The position numbers and the translations under genes were made by a program. From Hypoxylon rubiginosum (Eukaryota > Ascomycota > Sordariomycetes > Xylariales > Hypoxylaceae), in NCBI GenBank assembly GCA_902806565.1, contig CADCXA010000017.1, positions 167,185 to 231,184 of the forward strand: a DNA stretch of 64,000 nucleotides, given 5' to 3'. Positions 21,804-33,592 of the stretch are shown here, one piece after another. The number at the start of each line of letters is the position of its first letter. The first letter of the stretch is position 1. The notes under the pieces were generated by a model. It was not told the DNA's origin. It was given only the letters and a program-made list of their open reading frames with translations, and made no database searches.

Positions 21804-23124
21804 TCTCGGCCGCGGCCCACCCATCTTTTGGAGGCCCCATTTAGGGCTGGCTGCTTTGCGTGTTGGTCCAATGCAGTATGGCTGCTTGCCTCCAATTTAC
21901 GGCACCCTGACGCATTTACGATATTGAACGGCCGTTACGACAAAATGATGCCCGATTATCTCCGGGATCTAGAAATCAATTGCTAAAGCTACATCTACAT
22001 ATCTATGGGAGGCCTAGGCTTACGCTTTGGCTTCCATGGATCAACTCACCTCAACACACAACTAATACTTACGTTTTGACACACCCCCTCCATAGATGGA
22101 TTGGCGAAATCACCCTTCACAATCCGTCAAGAAAAACCTTTAGATACATTTCCTTTGTACGAATCGTCGCTAGACGTATTCTGCTTGCATGCGGAGTTTG
22201 CAACCTAGGGGGGAAGTTTGGTGGTTTCCATGTGAAAACCAAGGAGGGGGATAGCATAAGTCTGATGACGCGACATGGAAACCATCTTGGTGAGGGTAAA
22301 GAGAGTGAAATCCACACGTCCTATATCGTCGCTTTTCTCCAGGTCGATTTGCTCAGGAGAAAAGAGAACGTGTAGTTTGAAGGGAAATAAATGTATGAGT
22401 CTAATCACCAGTCGTCTTGTCTGCCTTGCAACGAGAACAGCTACGTTTCGCCTTCGTATATATCCTGCGCGATGTTTTTCGGCTTTGAGTTTGGCCTGGG
22501 GTTCAGATCTGAAGGAAAGGAAAGACATACGGAATACGAAGGGCGGACAGACAAGCGGGGACGAAGATGATTCGAGGTACTACTCTACGAACTGCGGTAT
22601 GGTAGGTAGTAATACAAGAAATCAAGATTGATGAAATATATGACTTGTGTTTATCGTCGTGTGCTCTTGACCTTTGCGGGATGGGATTCTTATGTCTTCC
22701 TCAAATTCTAGTGCTTCGCCATGGTGGTATTATCTCTCCCCCTTTTCCATATAAACCAAAACTCCATGGATGAGATGAGATTAGTCAATTAGCGGTACTA
22801 TGTAGACACAAACGCTCACGATGCTTTTTCTCCGTTCGTCTATTTTCCCTTCGCCTTGCCTCGCCTCGCCCAGCACATCGCACTCCTTGCGCTTTTTTAA
22901 AAATCAGCGGATTAGATGCAGACCGTAGAGAAAGGGGAGGAAAAAAAAAGACGCCCTGCTCCCCAAGTCCTAGCTAATATCGTACACCTTTATCATACCT
23001 TCGCTCACCCTCGCTCACCCTCGCTCTTAGGCACTCACTCCCTCCCCCTTTCTTCGCACGCGACACCGGGCGAATTAGGCAACGCCCTCTCGCCTCTCGC
23101 AAGGTCGACATAAGACCTCGCCTT
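21804..23124. other. Intergenic, no gene supported
   Basis: Downstream of tem1 and downstream of the convergent mitochondrial-protein gene. Contains CTCGCTCACC repeated about 2.5 times near 23003-23028. Open frames on both strands near 21980-22630 overlap each other and show no domain. Confidence 0.45.
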
Positions 23125-23919
23125 CTACGACGAACTCGGCCCGCCCTTCTGCACGCCCTCCCCCTCCCCCTTCTGCGGGTCCTCGCGCGGGTGCTCCGCC
23201 GCGGCCTTCTTGCTCGGCATGTCGCTCGAGCTCGACGCCGCCTGCGTGTCCTTGCGCTCGATCACGTCTTTGTACTCCTCGTGCGCCGCCTTCTTGTCTT
23301 CGGGGCTGGTCGCCGGGTCCGTGTTGTCGGCCGACGGCGGCGGTACTTGGCTGCCCGTCTGGCTGCTGTCTTTAGAGGCGTTGGGGTTGCCGGGTTTAGG
23401 AGGGGGGTTGTCGTCGCTGCTGCTGCCTTCTTCCTTCTCGTCTGGGTCTGAGGGGGTGGATTCGACGGCCGGTGCTTTCTCCTCGTCCGGCACCGGCGCT
23501 TCGTGGTGGTGCGCGTCGGCCTTCTTGGGGCCCGAGGAGAGCAGCCAGGCTACGGACGGGACGGTGATGCCGACGGAACCTATGAGCCTGCGGGTTCCGG
23601 ATGTTAGTTTTGGCCAATTGGCTTCCCAGTCCATCATCCCTTGTAAATAGAGTCGCAATTGTTGCAAACTGCGCCCATCACATACGCGAGCAACAATCCG
23701 CCAATTATCTCCCCTCTTCCCGGCAAAGGTCTTCCAAGTGCTATAAATTAGAAGTAAAGCAATAAAAACTCACCACGGCAGGTCACTCGACTTCGCCGCG
23801 CCGCCGCCGTGCCCGCTCGACGCGTACCCTCTCCGGACGGCCGAGCGCACGGCCGAGCGCGGCGCGGCCCGTCTAGCGACGGCGCGGAAGCTGGAGGCAA
23901 ACACACGGGACGAAGACAT
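23125..23919 (-). CDS. Small mitochondrial protein, 202 aa, role unknown
   Basis: Two exons (23774-23919 and 23125-23587) give 202 aa. The N-terminus MSSSRVFASSFRAVARRAAP, continuing with more Arg/Ala/Ser up to about residue 32, is a mitochondrial presequence ending near RRGYASSG. SSDLPWLIGSVGITVPSVAWLL follows, a short hydrophobic stretch that could be one inner-membrane helix (about 45-66). The remaining 135 residues are hydrophilic and disordered-looking, with Asp, Glu, Ser, Pro and Lys (SSSDDNPPPKPGNPNASKDS, EDKKAAHEEYKDVIERKD) and a PSSS end. Similar short proteins with a presequence plus SSDLPW segment occur in fungi as uncharacterised mitochondrial proteins. The 186-nt intron is long for this window. 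Confidence 0.78.
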
Positions 23920-24973
23920 TGCGTTCGGGGTATTTCAATCAAAGTACTAGAATTCCCGCTTAGGAGAAAAGAAGAAGAAGAAGGGACGAGACGGAAATAA
24001 CTCTTATAGAGGTGAGACGAAAGAGGAAACGAGGAATAAAAACGGACAGAGGGAAGGAAGCTCGCAAAACTTAGGAAGTGACTAAGCGCATTAGCAACCA
24101 ACTCTCTCTTGCGTAGCCGAGGGCAAGGTTTAAAAAAATATGCATGCAGCTTAGTATGTAGGAATGTTACACTCCTTCTCGGCGGAAAAAAGAATTAAGA
24201 AAGTCGAATGTTTCTTATGTAAGTTGGAATCCCGAATGAGGTCTTTTTTGTTCTTCTTTAATTCTCTGAACTCGAACTAGGAGATTCTTCGAAGATAGAG
24301 TATTGGCAACGCAGAATGCAGAACTGGAAAAAGACGAAAATACAAACACTAAACCTTGAACACAGTAGCAAACCAATCTCGAATGCAACTACTCCAACAT
24401 GTTGGCACTTAAACAGCCAGGGCGCAATTACTGGAAGCTTCCTCGCACCAATTGCTCCGGTGGTTTTGCGATTCCGATCTCAATCTTCGATGTCATTTAT
24501 TGTTCGCCAGCGCCCTACGACCGGAGCTTGTGTGGGGCCACCGGCTAAAAGAGGATCAGTCTAGACGTCATTAACACCGACTGAGCTTAGCGGCTTCGGG
24601 AATATGGTCATAGCTCTTTTCCCATTCCAATTCTTACCAGGTACAGCGTCACGAAGCAAACAACTGGACAACAAGAACCACGGAATAATAAATAATATCT
24701 TCTCTTTTGCCAGACTCAATGACTACGTAGGTACCTATTACCCTTACCATTGGGCTATAGCGTCCATCTTACACATCAAAGGGCAAATTGTGCAGTGTAG
24801 CAAGTATGTAGCCAACAATACCCCCTTAGCTGTGTACGTCTAGTTCATTGAAGTCGGAACCTCAAGAATTAGTACAGATTGAGAGATCCTACCGATGCTC
24901 TAATCTGATCAACGCCAGCAAGTCTCCTTTTGGTCTGAGGTGCGATACCTGCACCAGGAGAAACTAAAAGTCC
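23920..24973. other. Intergenic, no gene supported
   Basis: Promoter side of the mitochondrial-protein gene and 3' side of CAND1. Purine-rich GAAGAAGAAG tract near 23970. No RNA or repeat of note. Confidence 0.45.
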
Positions 24974-27900
24974 CTAACCAGCCATCTCCTTACTCTCTTC
25001 TCGCAGTGTCTTGAGCTGGCGTTCAAAGTCTTTGTTGACCCACTCCCAGTACTGTTGCCATACCGGGTTCTGTCCCGACTGTTGCATCTGAGCTTGAGAT
25101 ACCACACCTCCGGGCCCGCTGGTACTGCCCGGCAGTGTGGTCTTGGTCTTGTCAGCTAGAAGAAGGGTAACGCGAAGGACGCTCTTTATCGCCTCCTCCT
25201 GCTTCTCTACCTCCTGTTTCACCGCACCGTCCTTAAGCTTTGTCGATAATGTCTTCCTGTAACAATCCGCCACCGTGTCCAGGCGTCTTGTCGTCTCTTC
25301 GGGGTCGATGACGATCAGTTTGCTCAGCATAAGATTGCAAAGAGATCGGATATCGTTCTCATCGTTAAGACCGGCTATAATACGATCGTAGAACTCGAGA
25401 GAGCTAACGCGAGAGAAAGCTGTCTCCATCAGAGCGTACAGGGTCTCGTAAGCACTCTATAAAGTAAGTAATTAGTGAGTCTCCTTCGTCAAATGCATGT
25501 TCCGTCATGAATGCATACCTTGCGGACTTCCAGTCCATCGTCCACCATGTGCTTGAAAGGACCCATCTGAACCTCGCGGATAAGATGCGGCTTCACCACC
25601 GACTCCTGCATAACGTAAGGCATTAACTCGCCCAGATGTGGCAGAATTAAGTCGGGCTTATTGTGGGCTGCCGAGTTCAGCGCTGTCATGCCAAGCCGGC
25701 GAATCTCCATGTCGTCGTCACGCAAGACCCCTAGAAGCATATTGAACAACACCGGCTTTAGCATCAAATCGAACGATTCATCACTGTCCGGTAACGTGTA
25801 TCGCAATGCCTGCACGGCGACGCCTCTGAATGCGGGCAGCGGATCTTTCAGGAGTTCCTACGAAGATTAGTTGCTGTCAAGGTAAATAGCATGGGGACGT
25901 ACCTGAAGTTTGGGAATATAGGTCTTAGGCTCCATGATAGCCAGCCGTCCGATGCACTCCGCACAGATCGCTTTGTTGTCGTCAAGGCGGGACGACGAAA
26001 AGAGTGATTCCCAAATGCTGCTCTCGTACGAACTGATGTCGGTCGACAAGGTAATAGCTTGATGAAGGATCTCTCGGATCGACTGGAGCAGCAAATACTG
26101 CTTACTTCCTGGCTGCTTGATGGCATCGAGGATCGTGGGCAGAAACGTCGACATGTTTCCTGCGCCAGCACGGCCTAGAGCAACTGCCGCAGACACCGAA
26201 ACCTTGTCCGGCTCATCGTGGAATTGCTCCAAGAATATGCGAGGTGATAGGCCAGACTTGGCTCCCAGGCGTAGACCAATCTCCCCCAAGATCGCCAGCG
26301 CTAGACTCTGCCGGGCAGTATCGGGTGGTGATAATTTGCTGGACATGTTAAGCTCCTCAATGAAACTGGCTACAGTGACACCGACCTTTCCACCGCTAGA
26401 GACAAATAGGGCACCTGCAACTTTGCCGACAACTGTCGGGTCGCCCGCTACACCAACCCGCAGGACACCTTCCATTAGAGGCTTTCCCAGGCCCGTTGAC
26501 CCAATATTCGTTACGAGGGTTACGAGTGACTCCAGAGCTAATCCGGCAATGTTCTTCTTCAACAGTCCACATAGCGGCTCGATAAAGGTGGTCGAAGAGA
26601 CCATCTGTGGATGCTCTAGCTGCAACTGCGCGATCACTAGCAGAGCTGGACTTAAGAGATAGCTGTCATTAGCAGCGATGACGGGTAGGATGGCCGTCAC
26701 GATCTCGTTCGCCGTGCCAGCCTGGATGTGACCCTTGGTCGCCGGGGAGAGCATCAAATGTTGCAAGGCTTGGACGCTAGCGCCTCGAAGAGCCCTGTTC
26801 GCCTTCCGAAGTTGACCGCAAAGCTCCAGTGCGACTTGTTGGATCCACGTAGGTTCGAGGCTTTCCGGCGTCGAGGAATGTGCAGCAATGTTATCAATAG
26901 CACGCACGGCATGTAGCCGCGTCGTCTCGATCCGCAGACGGTCCAGAAGGAGTGCTAACGCGGCTTGGCGCTTATCGACGGAGATAAGAGCGAGTCCATC
27001 CGAAGAGGAGGTTCTCGAGATTAATGTGCCGAGGGCCTGAATGGCGTTCTGGCGGACCTCCGTATCGGCATCGTTTGCAGAAGCGCGATCTACTATGACT
27101 TCATAGAGTTTATGTAGTTGCGGCTTATACTTCTGAATCGTAAGCCTAGCCCGAGGCGGAGTAATGGCCTTAACTAATTCCTCCGCTGTTCGGATAGCCT
27201 CGCTAGATATCTTGTAGAATCTGTCGTGGACGGCAGAGACCACACCAGCAACAATCTTTTCAAGATACGACTGGAAATGACTTGACGAGTGAGTCTTGAC
27301 TATATCACTCGTGAATTGAAGTACCGCAACGCGTAACGTGGTAGTAGTAGCCGATGTAGCGCCTGATAGAGCTACCGAACCCGAACCCGTACTGCCTGTA
27401 ACGCCTTTAGTGAGGTCGATGATTGGTTTCATTACGAAGTCAAAATAATCAGACAAGCCGCCATTCTGTACCAATATTAAATCATCTAACAGCTTAACGA
27501 CTGCCTGTTTCGTGGCGAGCTGCTTGCCATTCAACAGCTTCGTCACCGACTTGATAATCTGTGGCGTTAGCATAGACAGGTCGGCACGCGGTCCAGTCGT
27601 CGGGACGGATTCGCGAGTAGGTGAGGTAAGGCCAGTAGCACCTAGATAAGGAGCCTTATTAGTGTATACAGCACCACCGCTGCTCTGTCTTCGACGCTTC
27701 CTGTTTCCAGTAGCAAGATGTAGAAGTTCATCGTCGGCGGAGATGGGCTGGATTACACCCTCGCCAGTCTTTCGAATAAGAAGAGCTACGGTGCTGATGA
27801 TCTCGAGACGCACGTTTTCTTCTCGTTCGGCAAATCGCTTAACCAACGGACCTGCTATATCGCGGTACAGGGTTCCCTTCTCTAACAGGTCGCTGCTTCG

Positions 27901-29148
27901 CGTAGAAATAAGCGTGTACAGCGCCTTCGCGGCACATCTACGAACCTTCCAGCTCGCATCGTCGTCGTCGTCAAACCCTGTGTCATCTTCAAATTCATCA
28001 TCTTCGTCGATGTCTTCCTCATCACTGGCATCCTGGTCCTCATCCATGTCTTCGTCATCATCGACGGCATAATTGGGATCGAACTTCAAATAACGAAGAC
28101 ATGCAGCGATGGTTTCATCGGTGTAATCTCGCATCTGCAGACCACACGACGCCAAGAAAGACTCGAGAGCAACCAAAGCAGCTTCCCGGACTTCGTTGAA
28201 CTCGGCATTATCTTCACCTTCACTGAGGGCATCAAGTTGGCTCTGTAGCTCCTCTTGGTTTAGTGGAGATAGGACGAATCCGATGAGCTGGGGAAGATGC
28301 TTTCCGAACTTGAACGGGATCGAGCGAGCGAGAGAGCCCATCATAGAAATATATAGGCGACGCATAACCGAACTGAGTTTGGGCTGCGTCAAGGCTTTCT
28401 CTACCTTGCTGATAAACCCATCCAGTACGGCATCCGTCAGGTAGGGCGCAAGAATCGCAAGGGCGACGACAGCCCGTTTCTTCACCTGAGAGGGTGTAGA
28501 TTGTCTCTCCAGTACTTGTACAACCACATCCTGTAGCTTCTCGACTTCCAACGCCTGCAAGAGGGGACCGAAGCATCGAACGACTTCGATCAGTACGTCG
28601 ACAGACTCAGCGGTGGGTTGCTTGTTCTTATCAAGTAGTCCATGAGGCTGTCCGGCGGGCTGTTGAGCACTAGTCAAAGATGCGGAATAGCCTAGGATGC
28701 GCGGAACGAGGACGCGGCTGACAACGGTGTACGCTTCCATGACTTGTCGGGAAGGGACGACTCCTCGTACAGGTCTCGGGAGCGACGAGATGGCATTGCG
28801 CAGAGCGAGAGATGGGATCGAATTATCGACGGCATCGGTCATCTCAATTACGCACAGCTTGTCCAGTGCCGGCGAAAGAACTGAGACGGGAATTACGGTG
28901 ACTAGTGGCGCGATGCATTTGACGGCCAAGTTCTGAACTTCTCCATTCTGGTCATCGAGGGCCTTGATCACACTCTCGGCAACGCGGGAGGAGGTATTGA
29001 AATCGTGGATAAGGAATTCGGCCTTCTGCTTGGTTAGGATTTGGTGAAGGTCATTTAAGGACATGAATCGGAAGTCAGAATCCGGATCGGATAGCTTCGC
29101 GAGAAGCCCGTTGATCAATTGGGGATTGGGGTTGGTTGCGGTCGCCAT
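24974..29148 (-). CDS. cand1: CAND1/TIP120, cullin exchange factor
   Basis: Three exons (25903-29148, 25519-25857, 24974-25456) give 1355 aa, close to CAND1 proteins of other fungi. CAND1 wraps un-neddylated cullin-RBX1 and exchanges substrate-receptor modules of SCF ubiquitin ligases, in nucleus and cytosol. The whole protein is HEAT repeats: NPQLINGLLAKLSDPDSDFR at the N-terminus, LRNAISSLPRPVRG, CLRYLKFDPNYAVDDDEDMD leading into a long acidic insert of about 35 residues, WKVRRCAAKALYTLI, and the TIP120 C-terminal domain (DLMLKPVLFNMLLGVLRDDD, IRRLGMTALNSAAHNKPDLI). I start at MATATNP because homology begins directly after it; the frame is open for a further 84 codons upstream with another ATG, so a longer N-terminus is possible. 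Confidence 0.96.
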
Positions 29149-30751
29149 GTTGACGGATAGGTTAGGTACGAGTTTGTATTCGGGGTCGTTATCTCGAGAT
29201 TCAGGGCAAACATAAATCTGCAGAGGGATCTCGGTAAGCATAAGATCAAGAGATGACAAGACGGAGGGATAAATGCGAATTAAATGAGAACATAGGTGCC
29301 TACTGATGTAGTTATCAGAAAGCAGCCAGACTGGAAGACGTACCTCGGAATTAGAGGGTGCCCGAGTAGAAAGTAGTAAGGGAAAAGGAACAGCGCTCAA
29401 AGGACAGAGTGTAGGCAGAAGTTCCTACCTAGAAGTCAATAATCAGAACAGCTCCCTCCTATCTGCCTTAGAGGTATCCAGGGTAATAAGGTAACGAGGC
29501 ATCCCGAGGAGAGCTTAGGCAACCGGTTGCTTAGGAGACTTACCTAGCGTTGAAAGTTCATCAAATCACTATGAATCCGAAGTAAGAAGCATGGTGCATA
29601 AAAGGCTTAGATCACGTCAAAAAGAAGATTGATCGTGAAGATCATGGGTATTGTTGGTCAGTGAATGGTGAGTGGTAAGAGTAACAAGAGTAGTACGTGA
29701 TGGTGGCACGGTGGTCGGTGGTGGTCGGTGGTCGAGGAATGGAGGATGGCAGATAGTAGATGGTGGGGTTAGCCGTTAGCTCCCTGCAGCTTCGAGGTCT
29801 TTGCGGAGGGGCTCTAAATGTACATATGGATTGTACCTGTGGCGGTGCAGGCTCATGTAGGTACGTACCTTACATAGGCACTTATAAGCAAGCCACCCCC
29901 TTTCAGGAGAGGGAAAAGACTTGAGTTTTGGACTAAGGATACTACAACCACTCCGAGATGAATCCAGTAATAGCCGGATAATGTCCCTAGTTGGGACATG
30001 AATGCGACAACTCTCTTAAGAGATATTTTCCTATTTTCATATATCACATAGGCATTAGTGCTGCTGAATAGTTCCTAAGACTAGAGGACACCTTAATAAT
30101 GAACTGGGTCAGTAGCATATGGCTCAAGTTACCCATAAAGTCTTAACATGATACTCCCGTAACCGAGGTGCAGGGATTATCTATTCATCTTAACCCGACG
30201 TTCTATAAATCGTAACCACATCATACGCGAATAATCATAACAGAACCACAGAGTTTCTAATAACAGATAACAGATGCATGGCCAGCAGTTGGTAAAAGAA
30301 TGGTATGATAAAACTATGGTCCTGAAATGTATTAATGACTACACTAAACACGCCCCGATAGCCTTTTGGCCTTTCAGTGACAATAAATGGTGAGTGGATA
30401 GTACGTGGGAAGAGTGACATACTCTTACTTGCTAGGCAGATATGAGTCGAGGCAGTGACAACATACCTTAGGTACCTTGTAGATGCCTACCTACCTAGGT
30501 AAGCGCCCGAATGAGCATATAAACCCTCTACCTGCCTCTACCTGGGGCGAAAGAAATCAGGCTTTGATGTGTACTATAGACCTCCAACAAGGGCCACATT
30601 TGCAACCCAGAGAGAAGCGATACATAACTTACCATACGCCTACTTCTACTACCATGCACCCACCTCTACCGCTGCACTACCTACTTCTTTTACCATACAT
30701 AGGTAGGTATTCTCCTATCAACACTCGCTCGGTATCAACACAAGACCTAGA
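29149..30751. other. Intergenic, no gene supported
   Basis: 1.6 kb between divergent CAND1 and the first helical microprotein. Contains a GGTGGTCGGT repeat near 29710-29735 and several CCTACCTACC/GGTAGGTA patches near 30485-30710, a common fungal upstream simple motif. Confidence 0.45.
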
Positions 30752-31090
30752 ATGGCCAATCGTCTAATTTGGTACGACGAGTTCCTAAAGAAGGAAAATG
30801 ATTTCAATGAGTCCTTCGAAGAGTTCTCCAATACACAGAATGAAACCGAAAATTTTGAAATCTACTTGGGTGCCATTAGCGAAAGGTTCAAAAAAGACAC
30901 AGACATTTTCAACGAACGCGACGCCCTCCAGAAAGAGATCGAGGACTCCGGGTTCGGGACACGGGAGCGATTAGGACAGGCGTCCGACGCAAACTTGGAA
31001 AAAGCCAAGAAAAAATACGACAGACTTGGGGAATTGCTAGGAAGGATGCAAGAGACATACCAAGCTTACACAAAGATCATGAAGAAGTGA
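30752..31090 (+). CDS. Small helical acidic protein, array member 1 (112 aa)
   Basis: Intronless ATG-to-TGA frame, 112 aa, high in Glu, Lys, Asp and Asn, no Cys and no Pro, no signal peptide or membrane segment. It should be almost entirely alpha-helical: one helix about residues 8-50, one about 52-64, a short break at SGFGTRERLGQ, and a heptad-like C-terminal helix (KAKKKYDRLGELLGRMQETY). I recognise no family. KEIEDSGFGTRERLG and YDRLGELLGRMQ line up with EELEDSDFASQVRVG and LAEFEDLVGKMS of the next gene, at similar distance, suggesting a diverged duplicate. It is the first of four similar-sized plus-strand genes about 0.6-0.9 kb apart. Confidence 0.65.
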   Translation: MANRLIWYDEFLKKENDFNESFEEFSNTQNETENFEIYLGAISERFKKDTDIFNERDALQKEIEDSGFGTRERLGQASDANLEKAKKKYDRLGELLGRMQETYQAYTKIMKK

Positions 31091-31545
31091 TGGGACATCC
31101 TCAACGTCTACGGAAGGTTGTACACCGACAAGCCAAACAACAGCGTCATGATATTTTCATAGCACATCAATGATTTCCCTTGCGTGTATGGCAATGCAAT
31201 TTAATCACAAGTTAATCACCACGGAACATTTATTAATCTGATCTAAATTCGTGAATCATCTAGTAGTCACTTATTCTAGAAAGGTGTCTGTCATCTGTGT
31301 AACTCATGATTCATTGGCCAGCGTACCAGTTTGCAAGCTATCGCTAGAGAATGTAACAGAAGCGTATAAAATGACTTGCCCCTGCTTCACTTCTATTGTA
31401 GTCCCTTAGATTTGCTACCGATACAGAATTTCAAGGCAAGATAGATTTGCCGGAATAATTAAATTTACGTGCATTTCAGTACTTGGTTTGCCACGAAGTA
31501 ACAACAGCAGCCCCAACTAGACCCGATACAACAGCTCGAGGAAAC
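31091..31545. other. Spacer in the helical-protein array
   Basis: Nothing coding seen; probable terminator of member 1 and promoter of member 2. Confidence 0.4.
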
Positions 31546-31896
31546 ATGTCCACCCCATATCACCAATACAAGCTGGCCATGGGCAAGTACGACCACTTCG
31601 AGAAGGCTAAGACGTCTATCCATGACGCACTTAGTAACAGAGAAGGTAGAGAAGATGTGGACTGGTCCTCCATCGATCGATTATTCGCCCAAGCTCTCAT
31701 CGACTATTACGCGGCCAAGAAAATCAGCGAAGAGCTCGAAGACTCTGACTTTGCGAGTCAGGTGCGTGTTGGGGAGGAATCACCATATGGGTTTGATGAG
31801 ATCAAAGACAAGCTTGCAGAGTTTGAAGATTTGGTTGGAAAAATGTCCGATTTCATCGAAGACGCCTTGGAACAGCTGGACTTGACGGTGGATTGA
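31546..31896 (+). CDS. Small helical acidic protein, array member 2 (116 aa)
   Basis: Intronless, 116 aa from the ATG for MSTPYHQYKL; the open frame extends upstream only from a TTG. Strongly acidic, with the C-terminal half especially rich in Asp and Glu (FEDLVGKMSDFIEDALEQLD). Predicted as two or three helices with breaks at SNREGREDVD and EESPYG. No Cys, signal peptide or membrane segment. The segment around EELEDSDFASQVRVGEES matches KEIEDSGFGTRERLGQAS of member 1 in position and character. Unknown function; a soluble intracellular protein that dimerises or binds a basic partner would fit, but that is only inference from composition. Confidence 0.65.
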   Translation: MSTPYHQYKLAMGKYDHFEKAKTSIHDALSNREGREDVDWSSIDRLFAQALIDYYAAKKISEELEDSDFASQVRVGEESPYGFDEIKDKLAEFEDLVGKMSDFIEDALEQLDLTVD

Positions 31897-32637
31897 GAAT
31901 TAGGATGGATATAGGAGTGCTGAAGCTTTGGTGGCCGGGAAGGCGTGTTGGTAGTTCGCATCTAACGGTGGTTCAAGTTTTAATACAGTAGTAGTTGCCT
32001 GTCGCCATTCCAGCGTGATAACCCTTGGTTCGAGCTATCGAGGCTTAAGGATGGAGGATTAAATATGGCTATCAGACTCATTCATAGATCATTGGTGTTA
32101 GTGGTGCTAAGCCTGAGCCATTTGCTACTGGGCCGGGGTATTTTGAGGCACTAGATAGCAGCAAGGAAAAAGTGTTATTGAACATGCATGGCTTACTATG
32201 TATGTGCTGTGTTCACCATCACCCTCCTCTGTAGGTAGCTTCAACCATGAGTCTCTTTGTACCTGTTGATCCACGTATGGTTCAATTGATAGGTTAAACC
32301 TTACCCCCGGAATAGGTCCTGACTACATGATATGGTAACGTATTAGTCAAGCCATGATGAGGCTGTCGTATCAGTCATTACTGGCCTACAATTTGGCATA
32401 GATCTAGGGATACATAAAGAGATGGTTTGCTCCGCCGTTGAATATGAAGTTTATTGTTTTCAAAAGACGAGAAGTGATGCGGAATCCAACTGTAGGACTG
32501 TTACATCTCAGAAAACAAAACTCAGCTACGCGACCTACTATACAGGTGCCTACTTACGTGGCATTTATTAAACGACATCGGCTACTTCTCTACACTTCTA
32601 CCACCGCCACCCTACCTCGATCCTTGCATCTATCGAA
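31897..32637. other. Spacer in the helical-protein array
   Basis: 740 bases without a supportable gene. Just before member 3 it carries CCTACCTCGATCCTTGCAT (32609-32627), whose core recurs before member 4. Confidence 0.45.
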
Positions 32638-32898
32638 ATGAGCGACCGCTTAGACGAGTTGGATGACTTGATGGATCAGTTGGAAGATGACATAGACACA
32701 TGGAAAAAGGAGGAGGAAACAATGAGGAGCAAATTAAGCCCGGACAAGGCGGACTTCGCGAGGAATGTAACCGAATTGAATGCAATTGTCACGGAGCGAG
32801 AAAGATGCGAGAAGAATCTTGAATCAGTAAAGAAGGAATACGACGATTTGGAGAAACAGTTAAAGAAGGAAGAGGAAGAGGAAGAAAAAGAGACATAG
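32638..32898 (+). CDS. Small coiled-coil protein, array member 3 (86 aa)
   Basis: Intronless, 86 aa. A helical hairpin pattern: helix about 3-33 (RLDELDDLMDQLEDDIDTWK), a break at SPDKADF, then helix about 40-86 ending in a run of Lys and Glu (LEKQLKKEEEEEEKET). Heptad spacing of Leu/Ile is visible in both. No secretion or membrane signal. DLMDQLEDDIDTWKKEEETM corresponds to DILAQMDKDIEASAKEEQKA of member 4 with the same helix-turn-helix layout, so the two look like an old duplicate pair. Function unknown. Such a charged coiled coil can be spuriously similar to many proteins, so database hits by composition should be distrusted. Confidence 0.65.
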   Translation: MSDRLDELDDLMDQLEDDIDTWKKEEETMRSKLSPDKADFARNVTELNAIVTERERCEKNLESVKKEYDDLEKQLKKEEEEEEKET

Positions 32899-33364
32899 GG
32901 GGAAGGGGTATTCGTTCGAAAGCATTGGTTTCCTTCTACCGAAGACCGGTATCGACAAGGGGTAACGATGAAGGTTTACACCGCATACTACGAGAAAGAA
33001 TAACGACGTACTTGCTACTCTCAGGACACTTCTATGACAAGGACATACGATGCGACAAGGAACACATGGGATAATAACGTATTATTCAGGTTATGACAGG
33101 ATTATCGGGTCAGATACCTGACATTTAATATTCCAAAAGTCAGACCAAAATCTCGCTATCTACCTTAAAGGGCCGGCCCCTTTTCTCATTATATTCCCTC
33201 CTTGACACTTGAAAGACAACAGAAACCGCTACAGTTTCAAATATCTACACAATCACAAACCCATAGCATAGTCAGAAAGAAAAACCATCGAGTACCACTC
33301 ACCTACCAAATAATATCAACCTTTACGTATTATCCTTACCTCGATCCCTACCACTTATGCTAAA
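32899..33364. other. Spacer in the helical-protein array
   Basis: No gene. Shortly before member 4 lies CCTTACCTCGATCCCT (33337-33352), sharing ACCTCGATCC with the leader of member 3. Confidence 0.5.
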
Positions 33365-33592
33365 ATGGCGGCGGTGTTCAAAGATATCTTAGCTCAGATG
33401 GACAAGGATATAGAAGCTTCCGCAAAAGAAGAGCAGAAAGCGAAAGATGATTTAGCGGCAAGGGGAGCCATATCTGCCGAGGACAGGGAAGACGCCCAGA
33501 ATGGAATTGATGCTATCAGCGCGGAGTTGAAGAAACTCAAGGAGCAGCGCAAGGAGATTGAAAAGGAAAATTCAAAGTTGGAAAAGGCCTAG
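33365..33592 (+). CDS. Small coiled-coil protein, array member 4 (75 aa)
   Basis: Intronless, 75 aa. Helix about 3-32, a short turn GAISAED (about 34-40), helix about 41-74 (DAISAELKKLKEQRKEIEKE). Nearly balanced Lys and Glu; no Cys, Pro or Trp. Shares helix-turn-helix layout, an N-terminal motif (Q...DI....KEE) and an upstream ACCTCGATCC leader motif with member 3. Its good ATG context (AAAATGG) and its place in the array support it as a gene despite its size. Function unknown. Confidence 0.6.
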   Translation: MAAVFKDILAQMDKDIEASAKEEQKAKDDLAARGAISAEDREDAQNGIDAISAELKKLKEQRKEIEKENSKLEKA

